Shown here one piece after another: positions 1-7,693 of a DNA stretch of 25,451 bases. Location of the stretch: assembly GCA_013336035.1 (NCBI GenBank), contig JAAXUL010000013.1, positions 1-25,451 of the forward strand, in the 5' to 3' direction. Position numbers and translations under genes: made by a program. This DNA comes from Chloroflexales bacterium (GTDB lineage: Bacteria; Chloroflexota; Chloroflexia; Chloroflexales; Chloroflexaceae). Positions within the stretch are counted from its first letter, which is position 1; every line of letters begins with the position of its first letter. Below the pieces are notes generated by a model. That model saw nothing but the letters and a program-made list of their open reading frames with translations. It made no database searches and had not been told where the DNA came from.

Positions 1-922
1 CCGTGGTGCCGGCCCGCTCCATCAGCTTGTGGATCGCGAAGGGCGGCGCGGTAAAGACCTCGAGCGGTGGCACGGCCGCCTGGGCCCCGTGCTCGACGCG
101 GGCCAGCGGCGCGAGGCCGAGGCGGGCGGCGCGGCTCGCGCTCATCAGCACCAGGGCCGCGGCGCCGTCGGTGATGCCCGGGGCGTTGCCGGCCGTCACC
201 GTGCCATCCTTGGCGAAGGCCGGGCGCAGCTTGCCGAGCGCCTGGAGGCTGCTGTCTTGCCGGGGACCCTCGTCGGTGTCGACGATCAGCGTGCTGCCCT
301 TGGGGCCGGGCACGCTCACCGGGGCGATCTCGGCGGCGAAGCGGCCCGCGCCCCAGGCGGCCACGGCGCGCTCGTGTGACTGGAGGGCGAAGGTGTCCTG
401 CTGGGCGCGGGTGACCTTGTGGGCCTGGGCGATCCACTCGGCCGAGTTGCCCATGTGCTGGTGTTCGAAGGCGCACCAGAGTCCGTCGTGGATAAGCGCG
501 TCGAGCAGCTCGCCGTTGCCAAGGCGGTAGCCGTGGCGGGCGCCGGGCAATAGGTATGGCGCGCCGCTCATATGCTCCATGCCGCCGGCCACGATCACCT
601 CGGCCTCGCCGGTGCGGATCAGCGCCGCGCCGAGCATGACCGCCTTGAGGCCGCTGCCGCAGACCTTGTTGATCGCCAGGGCGCCCACGCTGGCCGGCAG
701 GCCGCCCTTGAGCGCCGCCTGGCGCGCCGGGGCCTGGCCGAGGCCGGCCGCCACCACGTTGCCCATGATGCACTCGTCGACGCTGGCCGGGTCGATGCCC
801 GCCCGCTCGACGGCGGCCCGTACCGCGGCGGCCCCGAGATCTGTCGCCGTTAGCCCCGCGTAGGCCCCGTTGAACTTGCCGATAGGTGTACGCGCTGCCC
901 CAACAATGACCACGTCTTTCAT
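1..922 (-). CDS. Thiolase (acetyl-CoA acetyltransferase), 3' end beyond the window
   Basis: Thiolases condense two acyl-CoA molecules or cleave 3-ketoacyl-CoA, in the cytoplasm. Read on the minus strand, the frame is open from an ATG at 922 to the window edge: about 307 residues of a usual ~390. The N-terminus MKDVVIVGAARTPIGKFNGA is typical of the family. The nucleophilic cysteine is Cys88 in the motif INKVCGSGLKAV, preceded by a DECIMGNVVAAGLGQAPARQ-type segment. TAGNAPGITDGAAAL lies near residue 250. The C-terminal HGGAIALGHP and CGG motifs would lie outside the window. GAGGAGG sits four bases upstream of the ATG, so the start is well supported. The gene is divergent from the CBS-ACT gene. 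Whether the role is biosynthetic (acetoacetyl-CoA) or in beta-oxidation cannot be told from the sequence. Confidence 0.95.
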   Translation of the reverse strand, partial: MKDVVIVGAARTPIGKFNGAYAGLTATDLGAAAVRAAVERAGIDPASVDECIMGNVVAAGLGQAPARQAALKGGLPASVGALAINKVCGSGLKAVMLGAALIRTGEAEVIVAGGMEHMSGAPYLLPGARHGYRLGNGELLDALIHDGLWCAFEHQHMGNSAEWIAQAHKVTRAQQDTFALQSHERAVAAWGAGRFAAEIAPVSVPGPKGSTLIVDTDEGPRQDSSLQALGKLRPAFAKDGTVTAGNAPGITDGAAALVLMSASRAARLGLAPLARVEHGAQAAVPPLEVFTAPPFAIHKLMERAGTT

Positions 923-959
923 ACGTCCTCCTCGACGCCGCTGTGCCTCCGCTACGCCT

Positions 960-965
960 ATTATA
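960..965 (-). promoter_or_regulatory. Candidate -10 element for the thiolase gene
   Basis: On the minus strand this hexamer reads TATAAT, a perfect sigma-70-type -10 box, about 38 bases upstream of the thiolase ATG. The best -35 candidate is CTGGCA (986-991 on the minus strand, 4 of 6 matches), but the spacer of 20 bases is longer than the usual 17. The perfect -10 box in otherwise GC-rich DNA is seen directly; promoter activity is inferred. Confidence 0.4.
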
Positions 966-1098
966 CACGGCGTATGACTCGATCCTGCCAGTTGTGGAGC
1001 GTTTACGTCGTCTGTATCGGGCTGTGCTATAGTACAGGTTGGGCTGGCACTTCAGGCCTGCACCACAGCCCTTCAAAATGGCCTACAAGGAGGTAGCC

Positions 1099-1746
1099 AT
1101 GCTTGTTGGCGAACGTATGAACCATCCGGTGATCAGTGTCACCCCCGATACACCGGTCAACGACGCGCTCCATCTGATGCGTACCGAGCATATCCGCCGG
1201 ACCCCCGTTATCGCCCACGGCAAACTGCTCGGCATCGTCTCTATGAAGGATCTGCTCAACGCCGCGCCGTCGAACGCGACCACGCTCAGCGTGTGGGAGC
1301 TGAACTATCTGCTGAGCAAGCTCACGGTCGAGCCGATCATGACTCGTAACGTGACAACCATCGCCGAGGATATGCCGATCGAGGAGGTCGCCCGGATCAT
1401 GGCCGACCAGCGTGTTGGCGGCCTGCCCGTCATGCGCGGCGGCGAGGTCGTCGGCATCATCACCGAGACCGACCTATTCAAGATCTTGCTCGAGCTGATG
1501 GGCGCCCGCAAGGCCGGCGTGCGCTGCGAGGTCTGTATCCTCGACGAGCCCGGCCAGCTGGCCAACCTTGCCGGGGCCATCGCGGGCGTCGGCGGCAATA
1601 TCGTGGCCCTTGGCACCTTCGACGGCGATTCCGCGGGCCACAGCACCGTCACCTTCAAGGTCGACGGCCTGACCCTCGAAGAGGTGCGCACTCTGATCAC
1701 CCCCGTCGTCGAGCGGGTCGTCGATGTGCGCGTAACCCACCCGTAA
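1099..1746 (+). CDS. CBS-pair and ACT domain protein (AcuB-like)
   Basis: A 215-residue cytoplasmic protein. Two CBS motifs (about residues 7-57 and 80-133) form a Bateman module that usually binds adenosyl ligands. An ACT-like domain (about 142-212, with DEPGQLANLAGAIAGVGGNI) usually binds small metabolites such as amino acids. No catalytic domain is present, so it is probably a ligand-sensing regulator; its target is unknown. The frame opens earlier, at 1039, but AAGGAGGT at 1087-1094 lies four bases before the ATG at 1099, and the CBS domain begins right after it, which fixes this start. A TATAGT at 1028-1033 could be its -10 box, but no good -35 is visible. It is divergent from the thiolase gene and shows no functional link to the polysaccharide genes. 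Confidence 0.9.
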   Translation: MLVGERMNHPVISVTPDTPVNDALHLMRTEHIRRTPVIAHGKLLGIVSMKDLLNAAPSNATTLSVWELNYLLSKLTVEPIMTRNVTTIAEDMPIEEVARIMADQRVGGLPVMRGGEVVGIITETDLFKILLELMGARKAGVRCEVCILDEPGQLANLAGAIAGVGGNIVALGTFDGDSAGHSTVTFKVDGLTLEEVRTLITPVVERVVDVRVTHP

Positions 1747-1756
1747 GCGCACCATT

Positions 1757-1814
1757 GCCCTCACCCCCGCCGTATGCAGCGCGGGCGTGCCGCGCCGGCG
1801 GCGGGGGTGAGGGC
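1757..1814. repeat. GC-rich palindrome (REP-like or stem-loop)
   Basis: Arms at 1757-1772 (GCCCTCACCCCCGCCG) and 1799-1814 (CGGCGGGGGTGAGGGC) are perfect 16-bp inverted repeats around a 26-base loop. The loop is itself GC-rich and partly self-complementary. It begins ten bases after the stop of the CBS-ACT gene, so the RNA could act as a terminator, but no T-run follows. From general knowledge, CCCTCACCCC-type palindromes are dispersed many times in some Chloroflexota and other GC-rich genomes. A related sequence (GCGGCGGGGGTG core) appears at the right end of this window. Confidence 0.7.
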
Positions 1815-1845
1815 CTTCAGCCCCCACTGACCGCCCTCCATACCT

Positions 1846-1953
1846 TACCTCTGACCTGAGCGAGATATCAATCTGGCGCACGCCCAGGTGGGCCATGGCC
1901 TCGACTACGGCGTTGGCGATCGCCGGCGTCGAGCCGATCGTGGCGTCCGCCTC
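1846..1953 (-). pseudogene. Remnant of a molybdopterin-binding oxidoreductase C-terminus (xanthine dehydrogenase/CoxL type)
   Basis: On the minus strand, codons from 1944 to 1846 read ATIGSTPAIANAVVEAMAHL then GVRQIDISLRSEV. This resembles the C-terminal tail of large subunits of the xanthine dehydrogenase/CO dehydrogenase family, which from memory often end in a pattern like G-P-A-(I/V)-ANAV--AL-LGVR---LPLTPE. An in-frame TAG lies just upstream (1983-1985), so the rest of the gene is absent. No stop occurs where the tail should end; the frame runs on into the palindrome. I read it as a small broken remnant, both ends lost, with no function expected. The match rests on about 33 residues recognised by eye, so chance remains possible. 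Confidence 0.42.
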
Positions 1954-2009
1954 GATAGCCCAGATCTGGGCGCGGCCGTGGGCCTATGGGCTGCCTAGCG
2001 CTGAAGAAA

Positions 2010-2038
2010 TTGTAATTGCATTTCTGTTTATTTATAGC
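2010..2038 (+). promoter_or_regulatory. Candidate promoter of the polysaccharide operon
   Basis: An AT-rich block (about 2003-2046) stands out from GC-rich surroundings. TTGTAA (2010-2015) and TATAGC (2033-2038) each match the sigma-70 consensus at 4 of 6 positions, with an ideal 17-base spacer. A second pair with the same spacing is TTGCAT (2016-2021) and TATCCT (2039-2044). Transcription from here would give a leader of roughly 140 bases before the proposed permease start. Base composition and spacing are seen; promoter function is inferred. Confidence 0.45.
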
Positions 2039-2186
2039 TATCCTAGCAACTGAACTACCCGTCCTAGTGCCAGACACGCTGTCAGCAGCCAGGTCATGCT
2101 CCGTGACGCGCGTCAAGCCGTTCAGGCTGAGGCGGGCCTCTATCTGCCCCCCGCAGCCCGGACACAGTGAAAGGTACATCGAACCA

Positions 2187-3062
2187 GTGGCTGTGCTCGA
2201 CACTCAGCAGCCGGTACGGTCGGCGGAGCCCATACCAAGATCAACCCTACCCACCGTCGTGATCAAGCCCACGCAGGGCCTGATCTTGCTGCGTTGGCGC
2301 GAGATCTGGGAATATCGCGAATTGTTCTTCTTTCTAATCTGGCGCGATGTCAAGGTCCGTTATAAGCAGACGATCCTTGGGGCGGCCTGGGCCATCATCC
2401 AGCCGGTGATGACGATGGTCATCTTCTCGATCTTCTTCGGTCGTCTCGCCGGGGTATCGTCCGATGGGTTCCCCTACCCGATCTTTGCCTACGCTGGCCT
2501 TCTACCTTGGCAGCTGTTCGCGACGGCCCTCTCGACGGCCGCCAACAGCCTGGTTGCCAGCGCGAGCATGGTGCAGAAGGTCTACTTCCCGCGTGTCGTT
2601 CTGCCCGTCTCAGGCGTCCTTGCCAGCCTGGTCGACTTCTCAATCGCGATGGTGGTGCTAATCGGCCTGATGGTCTGGTACAGGGTTGCCCCAACGATGG
2701 CGGTGCTGCTGCTGCCGCTCTTCTTGCTTCAGGCCCTGGTCTGTGCGCTGGGGGTGGGCCTCTGGCTCGCGGCGCTCAATGTTCGCTACCGTGATATCCG
2801 CCACGCGCTGCCGTTCGTCGTGCAGTTCTGGCTCTTCGCTACGCCCGTCGCTTACCCGAGCAGCCTGCTGGACGAGCCGTGGCGCACCCTCTATGGCCTG
2901 AACCCGATGGTCGGCGTGGTCGAGGGGTTTCGCTGGGCTTTTCTTGGCAGCGAGCCCCCTAGCTCGATGATCGCCTTCTCCGCCGTGGTATCGCTGGTGC
3001 TCCTGGTGACTGGTGCGATCTACTTCCAATCTGTCGAGCGTAAGTTCGCCGACGTGATCTAG
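2187..3062 (+). CDS. Polysaccharide ABC transporter, permease (Wzm type)
   Basis: This is the membrane subunit of an ABC-2 type exporter that moves lipid-linked polysaccharide or teichoic-acid-like polymer across the cytoplasmic membrane. From this start it has 291 residues, normal for the family. The amphipathic N-terminal segment with IWRDVKVRYKQTILGAAWAI (about 51-70) leads into roughly six membrane spans. The hallmark LNVRYRDIRHALPFVVQFWL lies near 198-217. The start is uncertain: the frame is open from a TTG at 2016, but that lies inside the promoter-like block and the N-terminal extension looks non-conserved. GTG at 2187 is the best compromise, with AAAGG about twelve bases upstream; GTG at 2193 is also possible. 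The ATPase partner starts 21 bases downstream. Confidence 0.9.
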   Translation: MAVLDTQQPVRSAEPIPRSTLPTVVIKPTQGLILLRWREIWEYRELFFFLIWRDVKVRYKQTILGAAWAIIQPVMTMVIFSIFFGRLAGVSSDGFPYPIFAYAGLLPWQLFATALSTAANSLVASASMVQKVYFPRVVLPVSGVLASLVDFSIAMVVLIGLMVWYRVAPTMAVLLLPLFLLQALVCALGVGLWLAALNVRYRDIRHALPFVVQFWLFATPVAYPSSLLDEPWRTLYGLNPMVGVVEGFRWAFLGSEPPSSMIAFSAVVSLVLLVTGAIYFQSVERKFADVI

Positions 3063-3083
3063 CGTGGCCGATTAATCAAGCCT

Positions 3084-4352
3084 ATGACATACGCGATTCG
3101 CGCCCAGGGTCTGGCGAAGCTATACCATATCGGCCAGCTGAAGGAAAAGGCTAGCTACGGGACGTTGCGCGACACGCTGGCGGGTATGATCCGCCGCCCC
3201 TTCGGACAACGTCGCCTACCTGAGAAAGAGCTCTGGGCTCTCTCTGATATCTCCTTCGACGTGCGCCCCGGCGAGGTGGTCGGCGTCATCGGGCGTAATG
3301 GCGCCGGCAAGAGCACGCTGCTCAAGGTGCTCTCGCGCATCACTGAGCCCTCGCGGGGGCGGGCCGAGCTGTACGGCCGAGTCGCCTCGCTCCTCGAGGT
3401 CGGGACGGGCTTCCACCCCGAGCTGACCGGGCGCGAGAACGTCTTTCTCAACGGGGCCATCCTCGGGATGCGCAGGCGCGAGATCGAGCGCAATTTCGAT
3501 GAGATCGTCGCCTTCGCCGAGGTCGAGAAGTTTATTGACACGCCGGTCAAGTACTACTCAAGCGGGATGTACGTGCGCCTCGCCTTTGCGGTGGCCGCCC
3601 ATCTCGAGCCTGAGATATTGATCGTCGATGAGGTGCTTGCCGTCGGCGACTCGCGCTTCCAGAAGAAGTGCATTAATAAGATGCAGGATGTTGGCCAGGC
3701 GGGGCGCACCGTGCTCTTCGTCTCGCATAGCATGCAGTCGATCATGCGCATGTGCGACCGCACCATCCTGCTCGAGTTCGGGCGAGTGATCGACGACGGC
3801 CCCTCGTATAAGGTGATCAACACCTACCTTGGCCGCGACACTGGCTCGATGGGCCAGCGCGAGTGGCCTGACGAGAGCAAAAGCCCCGCGGGCTCGGTCT
3901 CACGTCTAAGGGCTGTCCGTGTGCGTGACGAGGCGGGCGCCGTGACCGACACGATAGACATCCGCAGGCCAATGTGCCTCGAGATGGAATACGATGTCTT
4001 TGCCGGCAAGCACGTGCTCCTCCCTCACTTCTATCTGATGAATGAGGACAACGTGTGCCTCTTCACGACGCTCGATGTAGACCCTGAATGGCGCCAGCGG
4101 CCACGCCCACCCGGGCGCTATATAAGCAGGGTAGAGGTTCCCGGCAATTTGTTCTCCGAGGGGACGATCTATGTTGATGTGGCCATAACATCGATCGAGC
4201 CGTCGGTTGGCCAGTTTCATGAGCGCGATGCGGTGGCCTTCCAGGTAGTCGATCGTATGGAGAGCGATGCGGCCCGCGGAGATTGGGGCGGCAATGTGAT
4301 TGGCCTGATGCGGCCAATGCTCAATTGGTCAACTAGCTATACGCCCCTGTAG
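3084..4352 (+). CDS. Polysaccharide ABC transporter, ATPase with C-terminal Wzt domain
   Basis: A 422-residue ATPase that powers the exporter encoded just upstream. All nucleotide-binding motifs are intact: Walker A GRNGAGKST (70-78), signature YSSGM (158-162), Walker B ILIVDE (178-183) and H-loop His215. The stretch after the ATPase (about 250-422) fits the Wzt C-terminal beta-sandwich domain, which in the O9a-type system binds the modified non-reducing end of the glycan and gates export. It ends with GDWGGNVIGLMRPMLNW, a tail seen in related proteins. This suggests that finished chains carry a terminal modification, although no obvious methyltransferase or kinase terminator gene is present here. 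The ATG at 3084 has only a weak ribosome binding site, so translation may be coupled to the permease. Confidence 0.95.
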   Translation: MTYAIRAQGLAKLYHIGQLKEKASYGTLRDTLAGMIRRPFGQRRLPEKELWALSDISFDVRPGEVVGVIGRNGAGKSTLLKVLSRITEPSRGRAELYGRVASLLEVGTGFHPELTGRENVFLNGAILGMRRREIERNFDEIVAFAEVEKFIDTPVKYYSSGMYVRLAFAVAAHLEPEILIVDEVLAVGDSRFQKKCINKMQDVGQAGRTVLFVSHSMQSIMRMCDRTILLEFGRVIDDGPSYKVINTYLGRDTGSMGQREWPDESKSPAGSVSRLRAVRVRDEAGAVTDTIDIRRPMCLEMEYDVFAGKHVLLPHFYLMNEDNVCLFTTLDVDPEWRQRPRPPGRYISRVEVPGNLFSEGTIYVDVAITSIEPSVGQFHERDAVAFQVVDRMESDAARGDWGGNVIGLMRPMLNWSTSYTPL

Positions 4353-4520
4353 GCCCTCGGGGCCAGGCTTGTCCGATGCGCGGCCCGCTCTGGAGCATGA
4401 CGACACGCCGGTCTTACGCTGTGTGGCCCGCCGTCGTCAGATGTGCTAAGCTGTCGCACCACGCCGGGAGGTGTGCCGACAGGGGCTCGCTCCAGGGCCG
4501 CGTGGAGGAGGACTCGTGGG

Positions 4521-5849
4521 ATGGAACTATTCGCAGCGCTGCTGAGCCGGATCGACGAGCGACGTGCGGTCGTCGGTGTGGTTGGCCTTGGCTATGTTGG
4601 GCTGCCGCTCGCCGTGCGCGCCGCGGCCATCGGCTTCCCGGTGATCGGGTTCGATGTCAGCTCCGAGAAGGTTGTCCAGCTCAACCGTGGCGTAAGCTAT
4701 GTCGGCGATGTGCCCGGCGACCGGCTTTCTAGCCTCATCGCCGCCGGCGCTCTCGTCGCCACTACCGACACCCGACGCATGGCCGAGTGCGATCTGCTTG
4801 TGATCTGTGTGCCGACGCCGCTCAATACAACACGCGACCCTGACCTGAGCTATATCGAGGCCGCCGCGGCCGATATTGCCGCCCAGCTGCGCCCGGGCCA
4901 GCTGGTGATCCTCGAGAGCACGACCTACCCTGGCACCACCCGCGAGGTGCTGATGCCGCGTCTCGAGGCCCGCGGCCTGCGCGTTGGCGACCAGTTCTTT
5001 CTGGCCTTCTCGCCCGAGCGGATCGACCCCGGCCAGACGAACAGCAAGGGCTGGGGCGTCGAGAATACGCCCAAGGTGGTCGGCGGGGTGACCCCCGCCT
5101 GCACCGAGCTGGCGGGGGCGTTCTACAGCCGGATTACGAGCCGCGTCGTGCCGGTGAGCTCGCCCGACGCTGCCGAGCTCACCAAGCTGTTCGAGAATAT
5201 CTTTCGCGCGGTCAATATCGCCCTCGTCAACGAGCTGGCCTTGCTCTGCGACCGCATGGAGCTAGATGTGTGGGAGATCATCGATGCGGCCGCCACGAAG
5301 CCCTACGGGTTTATGAAGTTTACGCCCGGGCCGGGCCTGGGCGGCCACTGCATCCCGATCGACCCCTTCTACCTGACCTGGAAGGCCCGGGCCTATGATC
5401 TGTCCACCCGCTTTATCGAGCTTGCGGGCGAGATCAACACCCAGATGCCGCGGCACGTTCACGATCTGGTGATCCGCGCCCTCAACCGGCAGCGCAAGGC
5501 CCTCAACGGCGCCACCGTTCTGATCCTCGGGGTCGCCTATAAGCCCGATGTCGATGACTACCGCGAGTCGCCCGCCTTTAAGGTGCTCGACCTGCTGACC
5601 GCCGAGGGCGCCCATGTGCTGGCCTGCGACCCCCACGTTGACGTCTTTGAGACCCACGATGGTCGACAGCTGCGGACCGTCCCCCTCAGCGACGATCTCC
5701 TCGCCGGCTGCGACTGCGCCGTGATCATCACCAACCATCGCGCCTTCGACTACCAGCGCATCGCCGAGCTGGCGCCGGCAGTGGTTGACACGCGTAATGC
5801 GACGCGCGAGATCCAGGGCGCGCTACGCGCGAAGATCGACCTGCTCTAG
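4521..5849 (+). CDS. Nucleotide-sugar 6-dehydrogenase, UDP-N-acetylglucosamine type (WbpA-like)
   Basis: This NAD-dependent enzyme oxidises C6 of a UDP-sugar to the uronic acid in two steps through a cysteine thiohemiacetal. It has 442 residues. The Rossmann motif GLGYVG is at 22-27, a conserved ESTTYPGTT at 132-140, and the catalytic Cys277 lies in PGLGGHCIPIDPFYLTWKA. That last motif and the FIELAGEIN segment resemble UDP-GlcNAc 6-dehydrogenase (WbpA) more than UDP-glucose dehydrogenase, so UDP-GlcNAcA is the likely product. The frame opens at 4443, but the ATG at 4521 follows GGAGGAG at 4504-4510 and begins just before the conserved domain. The 168 bases upstream show no clear promoter. 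Other WbpA-pathway enzymes (WbpB/E/D/I) are not in the window. Exact substrate is an inference. Confidence 0.93.
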   Translation: MELFAALLSRIDERRAVVGVVGLGYVGLPLAVRAAAIGFPVIGFDVSSEKVVQLNRGVSYVGDVPGDRLSSLIAAGALVATTDTRRMAECDLLVICVPTPLNTTRDPDLSYIEAAAADIAAQLRPGQLVILESTTYPGTTREVLMPRLEARGLRVGDQFFLAFSPERIDPGQTNSKGWGVENTPKVVGGVTPACTELAGAFYSRITSRVVPVSSPDAAELTKLFENIFRAVNIALVNELALLCDRMELDVWEIIDAAATKPYGFMKFTPGPGLGGHCIPIDPFYLTWKARAYDLSTRFIELAGEINTQMPRHVHDLVIRALNRQRKALNGATVLILGVAYKPDVDDYRESPAFKVLDLLTAEGAHVLACDPHVDVFETHDGRQLRTVPLSDDLLAGCDCAVIITNHRAFDYQRIAELAPAVVDTRNATREIQGALRAKIDLL

Positions 5850-5909
5850 GCCCGCCCCGCCGTAGGGTCTTGCCGGCTCCGACCGGTTCTTGCCACAGGG
5901 AGGCACGTG

Positions 5910-6779
5910 ATGGAACGGAGGCCGGAATTCAGCATCGTCATCGCCACGTATAACGCCGCCAGCACCCTTGGCGAGCAGCTTGATGCCCTGCTCGCTCAGG
6001 AGTGCGCTGACAGCGTGGAGGTGCTGGTCGTCGATAATCGGTCGACTGATGATACCGTGGGGCTTGTGGGCCGCTATCGCGAGCGGATGCCGCACCTGCG
6101 CCTAGTGACGGCGCCCGAGCGTCAGGGCAAGGCCTACGCGGCGAACATTGGCGCACGGGCGGCGCTGGGCGACTACCAGATCTTCATTGATGCCGATGAT
6201 GTGGTTGCCCCCGGATGGCTGGCCGCTATGATCGCGGCGCTGCGCGGTCGCCATGCCGTCGCCGGGGCGATCGACGCGAAGACCCTGAATCAGAGCGGGC
6301 CCAACCGGCCCTTCGGCTATCGCGGCGTCGAGCACAAGGCCCTCGGCTTCTTGCCCTACTTGATCGGCTGCAATATGGGCCTCTCGCGCGAGGCCTACGA
6401 GGCCGTGGGCGGCTATGACGAGAGCTTGCCTCGCTCAGAGGATTTCGATCTATCGTGGAGGCTGCAGCTCAAGGGCTATGAGCTGCACTACGCGCCCGAC
6501 GCGGTTGTGCGCTACCGCCACCGGCCCAGCCTGGACGACCTCTGGGATCAGATCTACGGCTACGCCTTCTACTACCCGCTGCTCTACAAGCGCTTTGCGG
6601 CCTATGGGATGCCCCGCTCGTCAGCGCGAAAGGTGCTCGATAAGTACCTCTGGCTTATCGCGCACATCTACTACCTGAAGCGCCATGACGAGGGCTGGAA
6701 GACAAAATGGCTGTACGAGGCAGCCTACGCCTGGGGCCTGGTGCGCGGCTCGCTGCACTATCGCGTGCTCTACCTTTAG
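5910..6779 (+). CDS. Family 2 glycosyltransferase
   Basis: A 289-residue GT-A enzyme predicted to transfer a sugar from a nucleotide donor to the growing glycan on the cytoplasmic face. It opens with FSIVIATYNAASTLGEQLDA (7-26), then VVDNRSTDDT (40-49) and the metal-binding DADD (94-97). The acceptor-side motif GCNMGLSREAYEAVGGYDES is near 153-172, with ED (177-178) as the likely catalytic base region. No transmembrane segment is evident, so it should be cytosolic or peripheral. AGGGAGG at 5896-5902 precedes the ATG at 5910; a GTG directly before it (5907) could also serve. It lies 60 bases after the dehydrogenase gene in the same direction. Donor and linkage cannot be read from sequence. Confidence 0.92.
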   Translation: MERRPEFSIVIATYNAASTLGEQLDALLAQECADSVEVLVVDNRSTDDTVGLVGRYRERMPHLRLVTAPERQGKAYAANIGARAALGDYQIFIDADDVVAPGWLAAMIAALRGRHAVAGAIDAKTLNQSGPNRPFGYRGVEHKALGFLPYLIGCNMGLSREAYEAVGGYDESLPRSEDFDLSWRLQLKGYELHYAPDAVVRYRHRPSLDDLWDQIYGYAFYYPLLYKRFAAYGMPRSSARKVLDKYLWLIAHIYYLKRHDEGWKTKWLYEAAYAWGLVRGSLHYRVLYL

Positions 6780-6863
6780 GCGGTCTGTAGTGTTGCCCGG
6801 CGCCGCGCGGGCCTGTCGTAGTGGCGCGGCTCGAATGATAGCGGCCTTACCCGAGAGGAGCGG

Positions 6864-7682
6864 ATGATGCTGCGCCACCCTGCCCTAATCACACTCAAGC
6901 AGCGGATCAATCTGCGGTCGCGGCTGCGGAGCGCCCGCCAGAATGCTACTGAGCTGCTGGCACAGAACCCTCTGGGCACGGTCACGCGCGTGATCACGCG
7001 TAAGCCGCTGATCGCCCTGACCTTTGACGATGGACCGCATCCGCTCTATACGCCGCGCCTGCTCGAGGTGCTCGGGCGCTATAGCGCCCGCGCCACCTTC
7101 TTTGTGATCGGCGAGCACGCGCGGCGCTACCCCGAGGTCGTCCAGCGCGCCGCGGCCGCCGGCCACGCCATCGGCAACCACACCCTGAGCCACCCGGTGA
7201 TGCCGCAGGTGAGCAGTCGCGAGCGGCTCGCCCAGATCCGCGCCGGCCGCGAGATCCTTGGCCCCCTTGACAGCGGGCTATTTCGGCCGCCGTACGGTTT
7301 CCAGAGCCTGGCCTCGCGGATTGACGCCCTGCGCGCCGGCTACGATGTCGTCGGCTGGGGCCTCTCGGCCTATGACTGGCTCGACCGCGAGGGGCCCTGG
7401 ATGGCTGAGTTTATCGGCAGCCGCCTGCGTCCCGGGATGATCATCATTCTGCACGATCGGCTACAGACGGCCGAAAGCCCCGCCCTCGCTGACCGCAGCG
7501 CTATGATTACGGCGGTCGATCTTCTGCTAAAACGCTACAGCGACAGCTTCCGCTTCGTCACGGTGCCCGAGCTGATGCGCAGCGGGATTGTCTGGCGTAC
7601 GCACTGGTATCGTCTGCCTGAGCCCGAGTGGATCGGACGTCAGCTGGTGATTGCCGATGAGCCTGATGCCCAGCTGCCCTGA
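6864..7682 (+). CDS. Polysaccharide deacetylase (NodB homology, CE4)
   Basis: Predicted metal-dependent hydrolase that removes N- or O-acetyl groups from a glycan or glycan intermediate. All the main CE4 motifs are present in the 272 residues: TFDDGP (53-58, catalytic base and metal Asp), NHTLSH (105-110, metal His pair), FRPPYG (140-145) and LHD (196-198). The N-terminal 50 residues are basic and lack a signal peptide or membrane span, so it may act in the cytoplasm on lipid-linked or nucleotide-linked intermediates, unlike most secreted CE4 enzymes. AGGAG at 6856-6860 precedes two successive ATG codons (6864 and 6867); the second has the better spacing. It sits between a GT2 and a GT4 gene. 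Confidence 0.93.
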   Translation: MMLRHPALITLKQRINLRSRLRSARQNATELLAQNPLGTVTRVITRKPLIALTFDDGPHPLYTPRLLEVLGRYSARATFFVIGEHARRYPEVVQRAAAAGHAIGNHTLSHPVMPQVSSRERLAQIRAGREILGPLDSGLFRPPYGFQSLASRIDALRAGYDVVGWGLSAYDWLDREGPWMAEFIGSRLRPGMIIILHDRLQTAESPALADRSAMITAVDLLLKRYSDSFRFVTVPELMRSGIVWRTHWYRLPEPEWIGRQLVIADEPDAQLP

Positions 7683-7693
7683 GAGAGCAAGCG

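Noticed and set aside
572..863. Two plus-strand open frames of about 93 codons at the left end
   Set aside because: Both are antisense shadows of the thiolase gene, which has its catalytic motif and ribosome binding site on the minus strand.
2016..2186. Starting the permease at TTG 2016 (348 residues)
   Set aside because: The TTG lies within the AT-rich promoter-like block, has no ribosome binding site, and the extra residues do not resemble the family N-terminus.
1868..2203. A 111-codon minus-strand frame with a CPGCGG segment that looked like a zinc motif
   Set aside because: It spans the promoter-like block and the remnant region in a different frame. Only one Cys pair is present, and there is no ribosome site or family resemblance.
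4353..4366. A GGCCC/GGGCC hairpin after the Wzt-like gene as a terminator
   Set aside because: Only five base pairs with no T-run, and the next gene is in the same direction; such stems are common by chance at this GC content.
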